Assembly (NCBI GenBank): GCA_902793325.1
Contig: CADBCY010000027.1
Location: 1-39,393, forward strand
Direction: 5' to 3'
Origin: an uncultured Eubacteriales bacterium
GTDB taxonomy: Bacteria; Bacillota; Clostridia; Christensenellales; Aristaeellaceae
Length of the DNA: 39,393 bases
Shown here: one piece after another, positions 15,125 through 23,343 of the stretch
Layout: the number at the start of each line of letters is the position of its first letter
How positions within the stretch are numbered: position 1 is the stretch's first letter
Position numbers and translations under genes: made by a program
Notes under the pieces: generated by a model
Seen by the model: only the letters and a program-made list of their open reading frames with translations
Told to the model about the DNA's origin: nothing
Database searches by the model: none

Positions 15125-16231
15125 ATGGAAAAGACATTGCAGGAGATCCGCGAGCGGGTGCTCCGGAACATCGAGGAAGCCCGGGCCAGCAGCAGTCTGG
15201 AGCAGATTCGCGTGGGCATACTGGGCAAAAAGGGCGAGCTGACGGGCATCCTCCGCGGCATGGGCAAGCTCCCGCCCGAGGAGCGCCCGAAGATGGGCCA
15301 GATGGTCAACGACGTGCGCGCCGCCCTGGAGGCGAAGCTGGCGGAGCGCGCGGCGGAGCTGGCGGAGAAGGAAAAGGCCGCGCGCCTGGCGGAGGAGGCC
15401 ATCGACGTCACCCTGCCCGGCCCCGAGCGCGCCGCCGGCAGCCTGCACCCGATGAACATCGCGCTTTCGCGGATGGTGGAGATCTTCGTGGGCATGGGCT
15501 ACGAGGTCGTGGAGGGCCCAGAGGTGGAGTACGACCACTACAACTTCGAGCTTCTGAACCTGCCGAAGAACCACCCCGCGCGGGACGCCCAGGACACGTT
15601 CTACGTCGACGACAACATCGTGCTGCGTACCCACACCTCCCCGGTGCAGGCCCGCATCATGACCACCCGCAAGCCGCCCATCCGCATCGTGTGCCCGGGC
15701 CGCGTGTACCGCGCCGACGAGGCCGACGCCACGCACAGCCCGGTGTTCCACCAGATGGAGGGCCTGGTGATCGACGAGAACATCACCATGGGCGATTTGA
15801 AGGGCACGCTGGACGAGTTCGCCCGGCAGATGTTCGGCGAGGGCATCCGCACCCGCTTCCGCCCGTCGTTTTTCCCGTTCACCGAGCCCTCCGCCGAGGT
15901 GGACCTGACCTGCGCGAACTGCCGCGGCAAGGGAGTTTTGCCTTTGGCAAAACTCTCCCAGGCAGAGCCTGGGATGGCGACCTCACAAATCAAAGATTTG
16001 GGAGGCGCCACCTGTGGCTGCCGCATGTGCAAGGGCACTGGCTGGATCGAGGTGCTGGGCGCGGGCATGGTGAACCCCAAGGTGCTGGAGATGTGCGGCA
16101 TCGATTCCCACAAGTACTCCGGCTTCGCCTTCGGCATGGGCGTGGAGCGCATGACGCTGCTGAAATACAACATCCCGAACCTGCGCTACCTGTACGAAAA
16201 CGACCTGCGTTTCCTGACGCAGTACAGATAA
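15125..16231 (+). CDS. pheS: phenylalanyl-tRNA synthetase alpha subunit with a 28-aa in-frame insertion
   Basis: The 368-residue class II synthetase subunit charges tRNA-Phe together with PheT. It has an N-terminal coiled-coil arm (residues 1-85), HPMNIALSRMVEIF, motif 2 around RIVCPGRVYRADEADATHSPVFHQMEGL, and motif 3 GFAFGMGVERMTLLKYNI. In relatives the CxxC pairs form a continuous run (CxxCxGKG-CxxCKGTGW). Here the first pair is CANC and the second CRMC, with 28 extra residues (Val271-Gly298) between. The extra 84 bp at 15935-16018 are lower in GC and consist of hairpins. The frame is kept and all downstream motifs are intact, so the gene is probably functional. ATG 15125 follows a GGAG Shine-Dalgarno. 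Confidence 0.95.
   Translation: MEKTLQEIRERVLRNIEEARASSSLEQIRVGILGKKGELTGILRGMGKLPPEERPKMGQMVNDVRAALEAKLAERAAELAEKEKAARLAEEAIDVTLPGPERAAGSLHPMNIALSRMVEIFVGMGYEVVEGPEVEYDHYNFELLNLPKNHPARDAQDTFYVDDNIVLRTHTSPVQARIMTTRKPPIRIVCPGRVYRADEADATHSPVFHQMEGLVIDENITMGDLKGTLDEFARQMFGEGIRTRFRPSFFPFTEPSAEVDLTCANCRGKGVLPLAKLSQAEPGMATSQIKDLGGATCGCRMCKGTGWIEVLGAGMVNPKVLEMCGIDSHKYSGFAFGMGVERMTLLKYNIPNLRYLYENDLRFLTQYR
15931..16018 (+). repeat. palindromic element inserted in frame in pheS
   Basis: Three hairpins stand in series. (1) GGGAGTTTTGCC (15931-15942) pairs with 15946-15959 around a TTT loop, with a 2-nt bulge. (2) CCCAGGC-AGA-GCCTGGG (15957-15973) is a perfect 7-bp stem. (3) 15975-15991 pairs with 15995-16010 around an AAA loop: 15 pairs, one mismatch (15985/16001) and one bulge (15980). 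The 84 bp relative to normal pheS (15935-16018) is 56% G+C, below its surroundings, and uses TTG, AAA and GTT codons rare in the flanks. It encodes 28 residues without stop. This resembles selfish palindromic elements known to be translated inside genes, such as the Rickettsia palindromic elements. No second copy was seen in this window. Confidence 0.8.
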
Positions 16232-16250
16232 GAAGGGGAGGCAACGCGAT

Positions 16251-18641
16251 ATGAAAGTGCCGATGAAATGGCTGAAGGAATATGTGGACGTCAACATGAC
16301 GGCGGAGGAATACGCCGCCCGCATGGTGATGACCGGCACCGGCGTCGAGGGCATCGACCGGACCGGCGACCAGTTTGACAAGGTCGTGGTGGGCATGGTG
16401 GTATCCTGCGTGCCCCATCCCAACTCCGATCACCTGCACGTGTGCATGGTGGACGTGGGCGGCGAGGAGCCCATCCAGATCGTGTGCGGCGCGCCCAACG
16501 TGCGCGCCGGCATGCGGGTGGCGGCGGCGCTGGACGGCGCGCACCTGCCGGGGGGCAAGATCAAGAAGGGCAAGCTGCGCGGCGAGCTGAGCTGCGGCAT
16601 GCTGTGCTCCGGCCCCGAGTTGGACGTGCCCGCCGGCCTGTACCCCCACATCGGCGACGAGGGCATCCTGGAGATCTTCGAGGACGTGGCCCCCGGCACC
16701 GACGTGAAGGAGGTCTTTGGCCTGGGCGACGACGTCGTGGACTTCGAGATCCTCGCCAACCGCCCGGACTGCCTGAGCGTGTGGGGCCTGGCGCGGGAGT
16801 CGAGCGCGGTGCTGGAGGAGCACTTCGTGATGCCGGAGATCGCCGTGGAGGAGACCGGCGAGGGCTGCTTCGACGACTACGCGAAGGTGCAGGTGCAGGA
16901 CGATGCGCTGTGCCCGCGGTACTGCGCCAGGGTCGTCACCGACGTGAAGATCGGCCCGTCCCCCAAGTGGATGCGCGAGTACCTGTACGGCGCGGGCGTG
17001 CGGCCCATCAACAACATCGTGGACATCACCAACTTCGTCATGCTGGAGACCGGCCACCCGATGCACGCCTTTGACCTCAGCAAGGTGAAGGAGCAGACCA
17101 TCGTGGTGCGCCGCGCCCGCCCCGGCGAGCACCTGGTGACGCTGGACGGCAAGGAGCACGTGCTGGACGAGACGATGCTGGTCATCGCCGACAACGAGAA
17201 CGCCACAGGCCTGGCGGGCATCATGGGCGGCGAGGAGTCGGAGATCGTGGGCGACACCGCGAGCGTGCTGTTCGAGTGCGCCGCCTTCGAGCGCGCCAAC
17301 AACCGCGTCACCGCGCGCAAGCTGGGCATTCGCACCGAGTCCAGCGGCCGCTTTGAGAAGGGCGTCTGCCCCGCCACCGCCATGGAGGCCCTGAACCGGG
17401 CCTGCATGCTGGTGAACATGCTGGAGTGCGGCAGGGTCGTGCCCGGCGCGTTCGACCACTATCCCAATCCCGCCCGGCCGGTGGAGATCGACGCCAGCGT
17501 GCGGCGCATCTGCCGCCGCATCGGCGTGGACGTGCCCGCCGAGGATATGGAGGATATCCTGAACCGGCTGTACATCGACACCACCGTCGCCGGCGACAGC
17601 CTGCACTGCGAGATTCCCGCCTTCCGCCAGGACATGGAGGGCGAGGCGGACATCTCCGAGGAAGTGCTGCGCATGTACGGCTACGACCACATCCCCTCCA
17701 CGCTGATGAACGCCGTGACCATGCCCGGCTTCCGCGGCGCGCGCGCCGTGTTTGAAGACCGGGTGAAGGCCGCGCTGGTGGGCATGGATCTCTACGAGGT
17801 GCTGAACTACTCCTTCATCAGCCCGAAGTGGGTGGAGAACCTGGGCCTTCCCGAGGACGACGCCCGCCGCAGCGCCGTGGTGATCCGCAACCCGCTGGGC
17901 GAGGATACGTCCGTGATGCGCACCACGCTCGTGCCCAGCATGCTGTACACCGTGGCGAACAACCTGAACCGCGGCAACGCCGAGGGCCGGCTGTTCGAGC
18001 TCTCCAAGGTGTTCCTGCCCGCGGCGAAGCCCGGCGACCTGCCCGAGGAGAAGCACGCGCTGTGCCTGGCCGTGTTCGGCGAGGACGCGGATTTCTACAC
18101 GCTGAAGAACGTCGTGGTGGGCCTGTTCGCCAAGTTCGGCGTGACCGCGCAGATCGAGGCCGCGGGCGACGGCTACTACCATCCCGGCCGCAAGGCCGTC
18201 ATGCGCGCGGGCGGGGTCAGGCTGGCCGCGCTGGGCGAGATCCACCCGGACATCGCGGAGAAGTTCGACCTCAACCGCCGCGTGTACCTGGCCGAGATCG
18301 ACCTCGACGCGCTGATGCCGCTCGAGAAGGATTTCTACGGCATCAAGCCCCTGCCGAAGTTCCCCGCCGTCAGCCGCGACATCGCTCTGGTGGTGGACGA
18401 AACCGTCGGCGCGGGCACGATGATGGACTGCATCCGCGAGGTGGCCGCGAAGACGCTGGAGGACGTGAAGCTGTTCGACATCTACCGCGGGGACAAGCTG
18501 GGCAAGGGCAAAAAGTCCGTGGCCTACGCCATCACCCTGCGCGCCGCCGACCGCACGCTCACCGACGAGGAGATCACCGGCACCATGAACAAGGTGCTGG
18601 ACGCGCTCCGGAATCGCTTCGGCGCGGAGCTGCGCGCGTAA
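16251..18641 (+). CDS. pheT: phenylalanyl-tRNA synthetase beta subunit
   Basis: The 796-residue PheT begins MKVPMKWLKEYVDVNMTAEE. The N-terminal tRNA-binding (EMAP/OB) domain includes VVSCVPHPNSDHLHVCMVDVG and VCGAPNVRAG. The B3/B4 editing domain covers about residues 200-390 (NIVDITNFVMLETGHPMHAFD; the region up to ESSGRFEKGV). B5 and catalytic-like core modules follow (DEVLRMYGYDHIP-type segment EEVLRMYGYDHIPSTLMN), then the C-terminal anticodon-binding FDX-ACB domain (FPAVSRDIALVVD to TLTDEEI). It starts 19 nt after pheS and shares its T-box control. The length is usual for bacterial PheT. I see nothing broken. Confidence 0.97.
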   Translation: MKVPMKWLKEYVDVNMTAEEYAARMVMTGTGVEGIDRTGDQFDKVVVGMVVSCVPHPNSDHLHVCMVDVGGEEPIQIVCGAPNVRAGMRVAAALDGAHLPGGKIKKGKLRGELSCGMLCSGPELDVPAGLYPHIGDEGILEIFEDVAPGTDVKEVFGLGDDVVDFEILANRPDCLSVWGLARESSAVLEEHFVMPEIAVEETGEGCFDDYAKVQVQDDALCPRYCARVVTDVKIGPSPKWMREYLYGAGVRPINNIVDITNFVMLETGHPMHAFDLSKVKEQTIVVRRARPGEHLVTLDGKEHVLDETMLVIADNENATGLAGIMGGEESEIVGDTASVLFECAAFERANNRVTARKLGIRTESSGRFEKGVCPATAMEALNRACMLVNMLECGRVVPGAFDHYPNPARPVEIDASVRRICRRIGVDVPAEDMEDILNRLYIDTTVAGDSLHCEIPAFRQDMEGEADISEEVLRMYGYDHIPSTLMNAVTMPGFRGARAVFEDRVKAALVGMDLYEVLNYSFISPKWVENLGLPEDDARRSAVVIRNPLGEDTSVMRTTLVPSMLYTVANNLNRGNAEGRLFELSKVFLPAAKPGDLPEEKHALCLAVFGEDADFYTLKNVVVGLFAKFGVTAQIEAAGDGYYHPGRKAVMRAGGVRLAALGEIHPDIAEKFDLNRRVYLAEIDLDALMPLEKDFYGIKPLPKFPAVSRDIALVVDETVGAGTMMDCIREVAAKTLEDVKLFDIYRGDKLGKGKKSVAYAITLRAADRTLTDEEITGTMNKVLDALRNRFGAELRA

Positions 18642-18660
18642 AGAGCGTTTGACAAGACAG

Positions 18661-18688
18661 GACGGGCCGCCCAAAAGGGCGGCCCGTC
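18661..18688. terminator. hairpin between convergent pheT and tRNA-Leu
   Basis: A perfect 12-bp GC-rich stem, GACGGGCCGCCC (18661-18672) with GGGCGGCCCGTC (18677-18688), has an AAAA loop. No T-run follows on either strand, so intrinsic termination would be weak. It sits where transcripts from both sides should end. Confidence 0.6.
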
Positions 18689-18710
18689 GATGCTCATGGA
18701 TCCGATCCAG

Positions 18711-18790
18711 TGCCGGTGGCCGGACTCGAACCGGCATGGTTTCCCGCCGCATTTTGAGTGCGGTGCGTCTGCCAATTCCGCCACACCGGC
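18711..18790 (-). tRNA. tRNA-Leu (anticodon CAA)
   Basis: The minus-strand sequence folds into a class II tRNA. It has acceptor GCCGGTG/CACCGGC with discriminator A, a GCGGAATTGGCAGACGC D-arm, and an anticodon stem CCGCA/TGCGG around loop CTCAAAA (anticodon CAA, reading UUG). The variable arm is short for class II (about 11 nt), and the T-arm is GCCGG-TTCGAGT-CCGGC. The length is 80 nt without CCA, which is not encoded. Anticodon and arms fit leucine. Confidence 0.95.
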
Positions 18791-18841
18791 GCGCGGAAAT
18801 GCCTCGCGGCGCATGGAACGCACCGCTGTCAGACAACAATT

Positions 18842-18870
18842 AGTATATCGTATCCCGGGGGAAAAATCAA
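18842..18870 (-). promoter_or_regulatory. promoter of tRNA-Leu
   Basis: On the minus strand, TTGATT (18870-18865), a 17-nt spacer, then TATACT (18847-18842). It lies about 50 nt upstream of the mature tRNA 5' end. Confidence 0.65.
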
Positions 18871-18890
18871 GCATTTTTTTCGTCGGTGGG

Positions 18891-18919
18891 TTTGCAAACA
18901 GGCGGCTTTGGTGTATAAT
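18891..18919 (+). promoter_or_regulatory. promoter of the ECF sigma operon
   Basis: A weak -35, TTTGCA (18891-18896), is followed by a 17-nt spacer and a perfect TATAAT (18914-18919). The start site would be about 28 nt before the GTG start. This looks like housekeeping transcription; a separate ECF-type promoter could also exist. Confidence 0.65.
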
Positions 18920-18953
18920 GGGTGCAGTATGACGCGATACGGAGGTGGGCGCT

Positions 18954-19526
18954 GTGGAGGAGAACCGTCTGATCCAGCGGGCGGCGCAGGGCGACGCGGA
19001 GGCGTTCAACGCGCTGCTCGGCGCGCACGAGCGGCGCATGTACGCCGTGGCGCTGCGCATGTGCGGCAATCCCGAGGACGCCCAGGACTGCCTGCAGGAA
19101 GCCATGCTGCGGGTGTACCGGGCCATCGGCGGGTTCAAGGCCCAGTCCTCCTTTTCCACCTGGGTGTATCGGATCACGATGAACACCTGCCTGGACGAGC
19201 TGCGCCGACGCAAGAGCCGCCCCGGTACGTCGCTGGACGGGCTGCTGGACGCGGGCTGGGCACCGGTGGACGCCGGGGAATCCCCGGAGCAGCACGCGCT
19301 CAGGGGCGAGACGCGCGCCGGCCTGGAGGCCTGCATCCGGGAGCTGCCCGACGACATGCGCGCGGCGCTGGTGCTGCGGGACATCCAGGGCCTGTCCTAC
19401 GATGAGATCGCCGAGGCGCTGAACGTGAACGTGGGCACCGTCAAGTCCAGGATCAGCCGCGCGCGCGAGCGCCTGCGCGAAAAAATCTCGGCCAGGCCGG
19501 AACTATTTGACAAGTGGAACGTCTAA
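18954..19526 (+). CDS. ECF-type RNA polymerase sigma factor (SigW/RpoE-like)
   Basis: The 190-residue sigma-70 family protein contains only regions 2 and 4. Region 2 spans about residues 10-80 (AFNALLGAHERRMYAVALRMCGNPEDAQDCLQEA; -10 binding around FSTWVYRITMNTCLDELRRRK). Region 4 spans about 125-180 (LPDDMRAALVLRDIQGLSYDEIAEALNVNVGTVKSRISRARERL). The start is GTG 18954, 8 nt after GGAGG; the GTG at 18945 lies inside that Shine-Dalgarno. The gene is followed by a zinc-finger membrane anti-sigma factor, the usual partner, 32 nt downstream. The pair probably senses an envelope signal. Targets are unknown. Confidence 0.94.
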   Translation: MEENRLIQRAAQGDAEAFNALLGAHERRMYAVALRMCGNPEDAQDCLQEAMLRVYRAIGGFKAQSSFSTWVYRITMNTCLDELRRRKSRPGTSLDGLLDAGWAPVDAGESPEQHALRGETRAGLEACIRELPDDMRAALVLRDIQGLSYDEIAEALNVNVGTVKSRISRARERLREKISARPELFDKWNV

Positions 19527-19558
19527 CTACCAGACAGTGGGAAAGGAGGGGCTTTTGC

Positions 19559-20509
19559 ATGAGATGTGAAGATTTTATCCGGCTGCTGGATCCGCTGGTG
19601 GACGGCGCGCTGGACGAAGCGCAGCGGGCGGAAATGGAAGCGCACGCGCGCGACTGCCCGGCGTGCGCCGCGGAGCTGCGGACCGCGCTGCAATTGCAGG
19701 CCATGCTGAAGTCGCTGCCTGAGGAGGCGGACGTGCCCCTCGCGGCCCAGGCGGGCTGGAGGAAGGCGGTTCGCGCGGAGTCGAAGCGCGCCGGACGGCG
19801 GCGCTACACGCGGATGATCGCCGCGGCCGCGGCCGTGCTGGTGGCGCTGCTGGCCGTGCGCCTGGCGAAGCCCCCGGCCAGGGCGCCGAAGCTCGCGGAG
19901 AACGCCGCGGTGCAGGCGGACGAGGTCGCCTACGAAGCCGACGAGGCCGCGGAAGCGGTCGAGGAGGCCGAGGCGCCGATGCTTTCCGTCGCGTCGTCCG
20001 CCGGGAAGAGCGCGGAGCGCGAGGCGGTCGCGGAGGACGCGATGGGCTTTGAAGAGGACGCCGCGGACTTCGAGGAGGCGTTCGTGGAGAGCGCGGAGGG
20101 CGAGAACTTCACCTACGACGCCGGCGCGCCGATGCCCGGCGATGCGGCGGGCGCGGACGGTGCCGACGGGGAGGACGCCGCGTTTGCCGGCGAGGTGAGC
20201 CTGGCGGCGGACAGCGTGATGGCGGCGGGGAACGCCGCTTCCGCGGAGCTCCATGCCGTGACGATCCGCGTGGAGGACGCGGCGTCCGCGGGGCGGAGTA
20301 TCCTGGACACGGCGCTGGAGTTCGACGGCGAGGCGACCCTGAGCGACACCGAAGACGGCGCGCAGCTTGAGGCGACGCTCTCGGCGGAGGACGCGCGGGA
20401 GCTGCTGGAGGCCGTTCGCCAGTGGGACGAGAACCCCGACGGACTGACCCTGCCGGAGCTGGCGGGGGAGGCGCGCGTTACGCTGCTGATCCACATCGCG
20501 CAGCGATGA
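19559..20509 (+). CDS. zinc-finger (ZAS) membrane anti-sigma factor
   Basis: The 316-residue protein starts with a ZAS-type domain (MRCEDFIRLLDPLVDGALDE, then HARDCPAC near residues 29-36 giving the HxxxCxxC zinc motif). A basic stretch (RAESKRAGRRR) precedes one transmembrane helix at about 82-100. The outer half is about 215 residues long. Its first part is very rich in Ala, Glu and Asp (about 120-230) and looks disordered; the end (AVTIRVED to the C-terminus) looks folded. It follows the ECF sigma gene. It should hold the sigma factor at the membrane until a signal or proteolysis frees it. ATG 19559 follows AAGGAGGGG. Confidence 0.9.
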   Translation: MRCEDFIRLLDPLVDGALDEAQRAEMEAHARDCPACAAELRTALQLQAMLKSLPEEADVPLAAQAGWRKAVRAESKRAGRRRYTRMIAAAAAVLVALLAVRLAKPPARAPKLAENAAVQADEVAYEADEAAEAVEEAEAPMLSVASSAGKSAEREAVAEDAMGFEEDAADFEEAFVESAEGENFTYDAGAPMPGDAAGADGADGEDAAFAGEVSLAADSVMAAGNAASAELHAVTIRVEDAASAGRSILDTALEFDGEATLSDTEDGAQLEATLSAEDARELLEAVRQWDENPDGLTLPELAGEARVTLLIHIAQR

Positions 20510-20510
20510 A

Positions 20511-20526
20511 GGGCGGTTCACCGCCC
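20511..20526 (+). terminator. short GC hairpin after the anti-sigma gene
   Basis: GGGCGG (20511-20516) pairs with CCGCCC (20521-20526) around a TTCA loop, just after the anti-sigma stop. No T-run follows, so at most it attenuates or stabilises the transcript. Confidence 0.35.
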
Positions 20527-20587
20527 GGATTTCCGGATTCCACCGAGATTCCCACTGTCCATACTGTGAATATCGGAGGATAAGACC

Positions 20588-21295
20588 ATGATGAAGAAGC
20601 TGTTTTGCTGCGTGTTGGCGCTGGCGCTGCTGATGACCTGCGCGCTGGCGGAGGGTGCGACGCTGACCGTGAAGGGCGCGGGCTCGGTGAGCCTGAAGTC
20701 CGATACCGCCACCATCATGCTGGGCGTGCGCAAGTACGCCACCGACGTGAAGGCCGCCCAGCAGGCGGTGAACCGCAACATGGACGCCGTCATCGCGGCG
20801 CTGGTGGAGGCCGGCGTGGCGGAGGAGGACATCTACACCAACTCCCTGTACATCTACCCCGAATACAACTACGATTCCAACGACGGCGAGGACAACATCA
20901 AGGGCTACAACGCCAGCAATTCGCTGACCGTCGTCACCACGAACATCGAGAACGTGGGCGCTTACATCGACGCCGCCTTCGACGCCGGCGCGAACAACCT
21001 GGACGACGTGTCCTTCAGCGCGGCCGATACGCTGGAGGCCTCCAACCAGGCGCTGAACCTGGCCATCGAGAGCGCGCGCGAGAAGGCCGCCGTGATGGCC
21101 GAGGCCGCGGGCATGAAGCTGGGCGCGGTGGTGAGCCTGCAGGAGGAGGACAGCTTCTCCTACGACGCCTCCATTCCCTACGCCCGCAACAGCGTGGCCA
21201 CCGGGGACGCCGGCGAGGCGGACACCAAGGTCATCGCCGCCAAGCAGCAGGTGACCGCCACCGTGTGCATGCAGTTCGAGCTGCTGGAGAAGTAA
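20588..21295 (+). CDS. secreted SIMPL-domain (DUF541) protein
   Basis: The 235-residue protein has a signal peptide ([21 protein letters not shown], cleavage after ALA at about residue 21). One SIMPL/DUF541 domain follows. Typical features are the [23 protein letters not shown] opening, the repeated helix [34 protein letters not shown], and [27 protein letters not shown] near the end. Such domains occur in exported or envelope proteins of ill-defined function (for example BP26/OmpL-like oligomers). GGAGG precedes the ATG. It lies 78 nt after the anti-sigma gene and 1 nt before DUF896, so it is probably part of the sigma operon. Confidence 0.9.
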   Translation: MMKKLFCCVLALALLMTCALAEGATLTVKGAGSVSLKSDTATIMLGVRKYATDVKAAQQAVNRNMDAVIAALVEAGVAEEDIYTNSLYIYPEYNYDSNDGEDNIKGYNASNSLTVVTTNIENVGAYIDAAFDAGANNLDDVSFSAADTLEASNQALNLAIESAREKAAVMAEAAGMKLGAVVSLQEEDSFSYDASIPYARNSVATGDAGEADTKVIAAKQQVTATVCMQFELLEK

Positions 21296-21296
21296 C

Positions 21297-21500
21297 ATGG
21301 AGAAGCACCACATCGAGCGCATCAACGAACTGACCCGCCTCTCCCGCGAGCGCGCGTTGACGGCGGAGGAACAGGCCGAGCGCGCGGTGCTGCGCAGCAA
21401 CTACCTGAAGGCCATGCGCGGCCAACTGACCGCGCAGCTGGAGAACGTGGTGATCGAGTACCCCGACCATCGCCGCGAACCGCTGCGCAGAAAGAAATAA
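21297..21500 (+). CDS. DUF896-family (YnzC-like) small protein
   Basis: The 67-residue cytosolic protein has the DUF896 pattern: IERINELTRLSRERALTAEEQAERAVLRSNYLKAMRG, a two-helix hairpin, then a basic tail (RREPLRRKK). In Bacillus the family member YnzC is SOS-linked, but its role is not established. It starts 1 nt after the SIMPL gene stop, without a strong Shine-Dalgarno of its own, so it is translationally coupled. Family assignment is confident; function is unknown. Confidence 0.88.
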   Translation: MEKHHIERINELTRLSRERALTAEEQAERAVLRSNYLKAMRGQLTAQLENVVIEYPDHRREPLRRKK

Positions 21501-21523
21501 CATCCCGCGACGGGCTTTCTCCC

Positions 21524-21552
21524 TTGCGCTTTCGCCCCAAATACGCTATAAT
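21524..21552 (+). promoter_or_regulatory. promoter of the DUF1292 gene
   Basis: TTGCGC (21524-21529), a 17-nt spacer, then a perfect TATAAT (21547-21552). It gives the DUF1292 gene its own transcript with a leader of about 45 nt. Confidence 0.7.
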
Positions 21553-21603
21553 GGCGGGGCGAAAGCGCTTTATTTCTGTTTGCAACAGGAGGCTGTGAAG
21601 GAT

Positions 21604-21897
21604 ATGGAGGACGAGAGGGATCTGGTCGTCTTTGAGGACGATGCAGGCAACGAGCTGACCATGGAAGTGCTGGACTACCTTGCCTACGAGGGCAAGGAGT
21701 ATGCCCTGCTCACCGAGCTGAACGAGGACGAAGACGCCGACGAGGATGAGCCCGTGGAGGTGTTCATCATGGAGGTGCGTCCCGTGGGCGAGGATCAGGA
21801 GGAGTTTGTGCCCGTGGACGAGGATCTGGCCGAGACGCTGATCCAAATCTTCGAGAGCGACGACTTCGACGACGAGATCTTCGACGACGGGGAATGA
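21604..21897 (+). CDS. DUF1292-family (YrzB-like) acidic protein
   Basis: The 97-residue, very acidic protein matches the DUF1292 family. It shows VVFEDDAGNELTMEVLDYLAYEGKEYALLTEL, then an Asp/Glu-rich stretch, VEVFIMEVRP, and a C-terminal TLIQIFESDDFDDE. In many Bacillota this family sits beside Holliday-junction resolvase yqgF/ruvX, but not here. ATG 21604 is 11 nt after AGGAGG; the frame is open back to 21580. It lies between its own promoter and terminator, so it is monocistronic. No biochemical role is known. Confidence 0.88.
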   Translation: MEDERDLVVFEDDAGNELTMEVLDYLAYEGKEYALLTELNEDEDADEDEPVEVFIMEVRPVGEDQEEFVPVDEDLAETLIQIFESDDFDDEIFDDGE

Positions 21898-21910
21898 TCG
21901 ACTCGCATCC

Positions 21911-21939
21911 AAAACGGCAGGCAGGCGCCTGCCGTTTTT
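21911..21939 (+). terminator. rho-independent terminator of the DUF1292 gene
   Basis: A 12-bp stem, AAAACGGCAGGC (21911-21922) with GCCTGCCGTTTT (21927-21938), has loop AGGC and a T5 run. It starts 13 nt after the stop. Confidence 0.92.
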
Positions 21940-21964
21940 CTGCGATTTCAGAGGAGGATACCCC

Positions 21965-23338
21965 TTGAATATGACTGCGCCGGAAAGGCGCGCGCCCTAC
22001 GGGCGCATCATCCGGCTGACCGTGCCCATCGTGCTGCAGAACCTGCTGAGCACGGCGGTGTACTCCGCGGACGTGGTCATGCTGAACTTCGTGGGCCAGG
22101 CCCACATCTCCGCGGTGTCGCTGGCCTCCCAGTATGCCAGCGTGCTCTTCATGGTGTTCTACGGCCTGGGCACGGGCGTGACCATGCTGAGCGCCCAGTA
22201 CTACGGCAAGGGCGATTTGCGGGCGGTGGACGCCGTGCAGGGCATCGCGCTGCGCTTCTCGCTGATCCCCGGCGCGCTGCTGGCGCTGCTGGCGCTGCTG
22301 GCGCCGCGGGCGATGATGCGGGTGTTCACGCCGGACGCGGAGCTGATCGCCATCGGCGCCCAGTACCTGAGCAACGTCTCCATGGCCTACCTGTGCTGGA
22401 GCGTCATCGAGATCTACCTCGCCAGCCTGCGCAGCGTGGGCAGGGTGGCCGTGGCCACGGCGCTCAACGTGGTGGCCTTCACGCTGAACATCCTGCTGAA
22501 CGCGGTGTTCATCTTCGGGCTGTTCGGCGCGCCGAAGCTGGGCGCGGCGGGCGTGGCGCTGGCCACGTCCATCTCCCGGCTGGTGGAGCTGGCGCTGGTG
22601 CTGGTCGTCTCCGCCCGCAGCAGGGACGTGAAGCTGCGCATCTCCAGCCTGTTCGTGCGCAACGCCCTGCTGTTCCGCGACTTTTTGAAGATGGCCGTCC
22701 CCGCGCTGCTGAACGACGTGTCCTGGGGCCTGGCGTTTTCGATGTACTCGGTCATCATCGGCCAGTTCCTGGGCAAGGACATGGTGGCGGCCTACTCCTT
22801 CGCCGGCCTGGCGCGCAGCTTCGGCACCATACTGTGCTTCAGCGTCGCCAGCGGCGGCAGCATACTGCTCGGCCAGCTCATCGGCGACGACCGCATGAAG
22901 GAGGCCGACGACGCCGCGAAGGCGCTGATGAGGCTGACGGTGCTGTCCGGGCTCATCGGCGGGGCGATCATACTGGGCGCCATGCCCTTCGTGCTGCGCT
23001 TTGCGGACCTGACGGCGGCGGGCAAGGGCTACCTGCGCACGATGCTGCTCATCAACTCCTACTACGTGATGGGCGCGGCGGTGAACACCACGCTGATCGC
23101 CGGGGTGTTCCGCGCCGGGGGCGACAGCCGCTTTGGCTTCGTGTGCGACACCATCGACATGTGGTGCTACGCGGTGCCCCTGGGCTTCCTGGCCGCGGCG
23201 GTGCTGAAGCTGCCGGCGATGTGGGTGTACTTCCTGCTCTGCACCGACGAGTTCGTGAAGTGGCCCTGGGTCATCGGGCATTACCGGAGCAAGAAGTGGC
23301 TCAGGAACATCACGCGGGACGGGCTGTTTGAGGAATGA
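21965..23338 (+). CDS. MATE-family efflux transporter
   Basis: The 457-residue protein has about twelve transmembrane helices in two homologous halves. It matches the MatE (MOP superfamily) exporters: RLTVPIVLQNLLSTAVYSADVVMLNFVGQ at the start of half 1, GLGTGVTMLSAQYYGKGD, and the second-half FLKMAVPALLNDVSWGLAFSMYSVIIGQFLGKD. These Na+ or H+ antiporters export drugs or metabolites. The start is TTG 21965, 7 nt after GGAGG; ATG 21971 is the alternative. It stands alone between the DUF1292 terminator and the lon promoter. No regulator is adjacent, and the substrate is unknown. Confidence 0.93.
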   Translation: MNMTAPERRAPYGRIIRLTVPIVLQNLLSTAVYSADVVMLNFVGQAHISAVSLASQYASVLFMVFYGLGTGVTMLSAQYYGKGDLRAVDAVQGIALRFSLIPGALLALLALLAPRAMMRVFTPDAELIAIGAQYLSNVSMAYLCWSVIEIYLASLRSVGRVAVATALNVVAFTLNILLNAVFIFGLFGAPKLGAAGVALATSISRLVELALVLVVSARSRDVKLRISSLFVRNALLFRDFLKMAVPALLNDVSWGLAFSMYSVIIGQFLGKDMVAAYSFAGLARSFGTILCFSVASGGSILLGQLIGDDRMKEADDAAKALMRLTVLSGLIGGAIILGAMPFVLRFADLTAAGKGYLRTMLLINSYYVMGAAVNTTLIAGVFRAGGDSRFGFVCDTIDMWCYAVPLGFLAAAVLKLPAMWVYFLLCTDEFVKWPWVIGHYRSKKWLRNITRDGLFEE

Positions 23339-23343
23339 GCCCG

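Noticed and set aside
15935-16018. pheS as a pseudogene broken by an insertion
   Set aside because: The insertion is a multiple of three, has no stop, and all downstream motifs including motif 3 are intact. The operon structure with pheT and the T-box is also normal.
15990-18839. 949-codon minus-strand open frame over pheT and the tRNA
   Set aside because: Antisense shadow; it runs through the tRNA gene and a terminator hairpin and has no family features.
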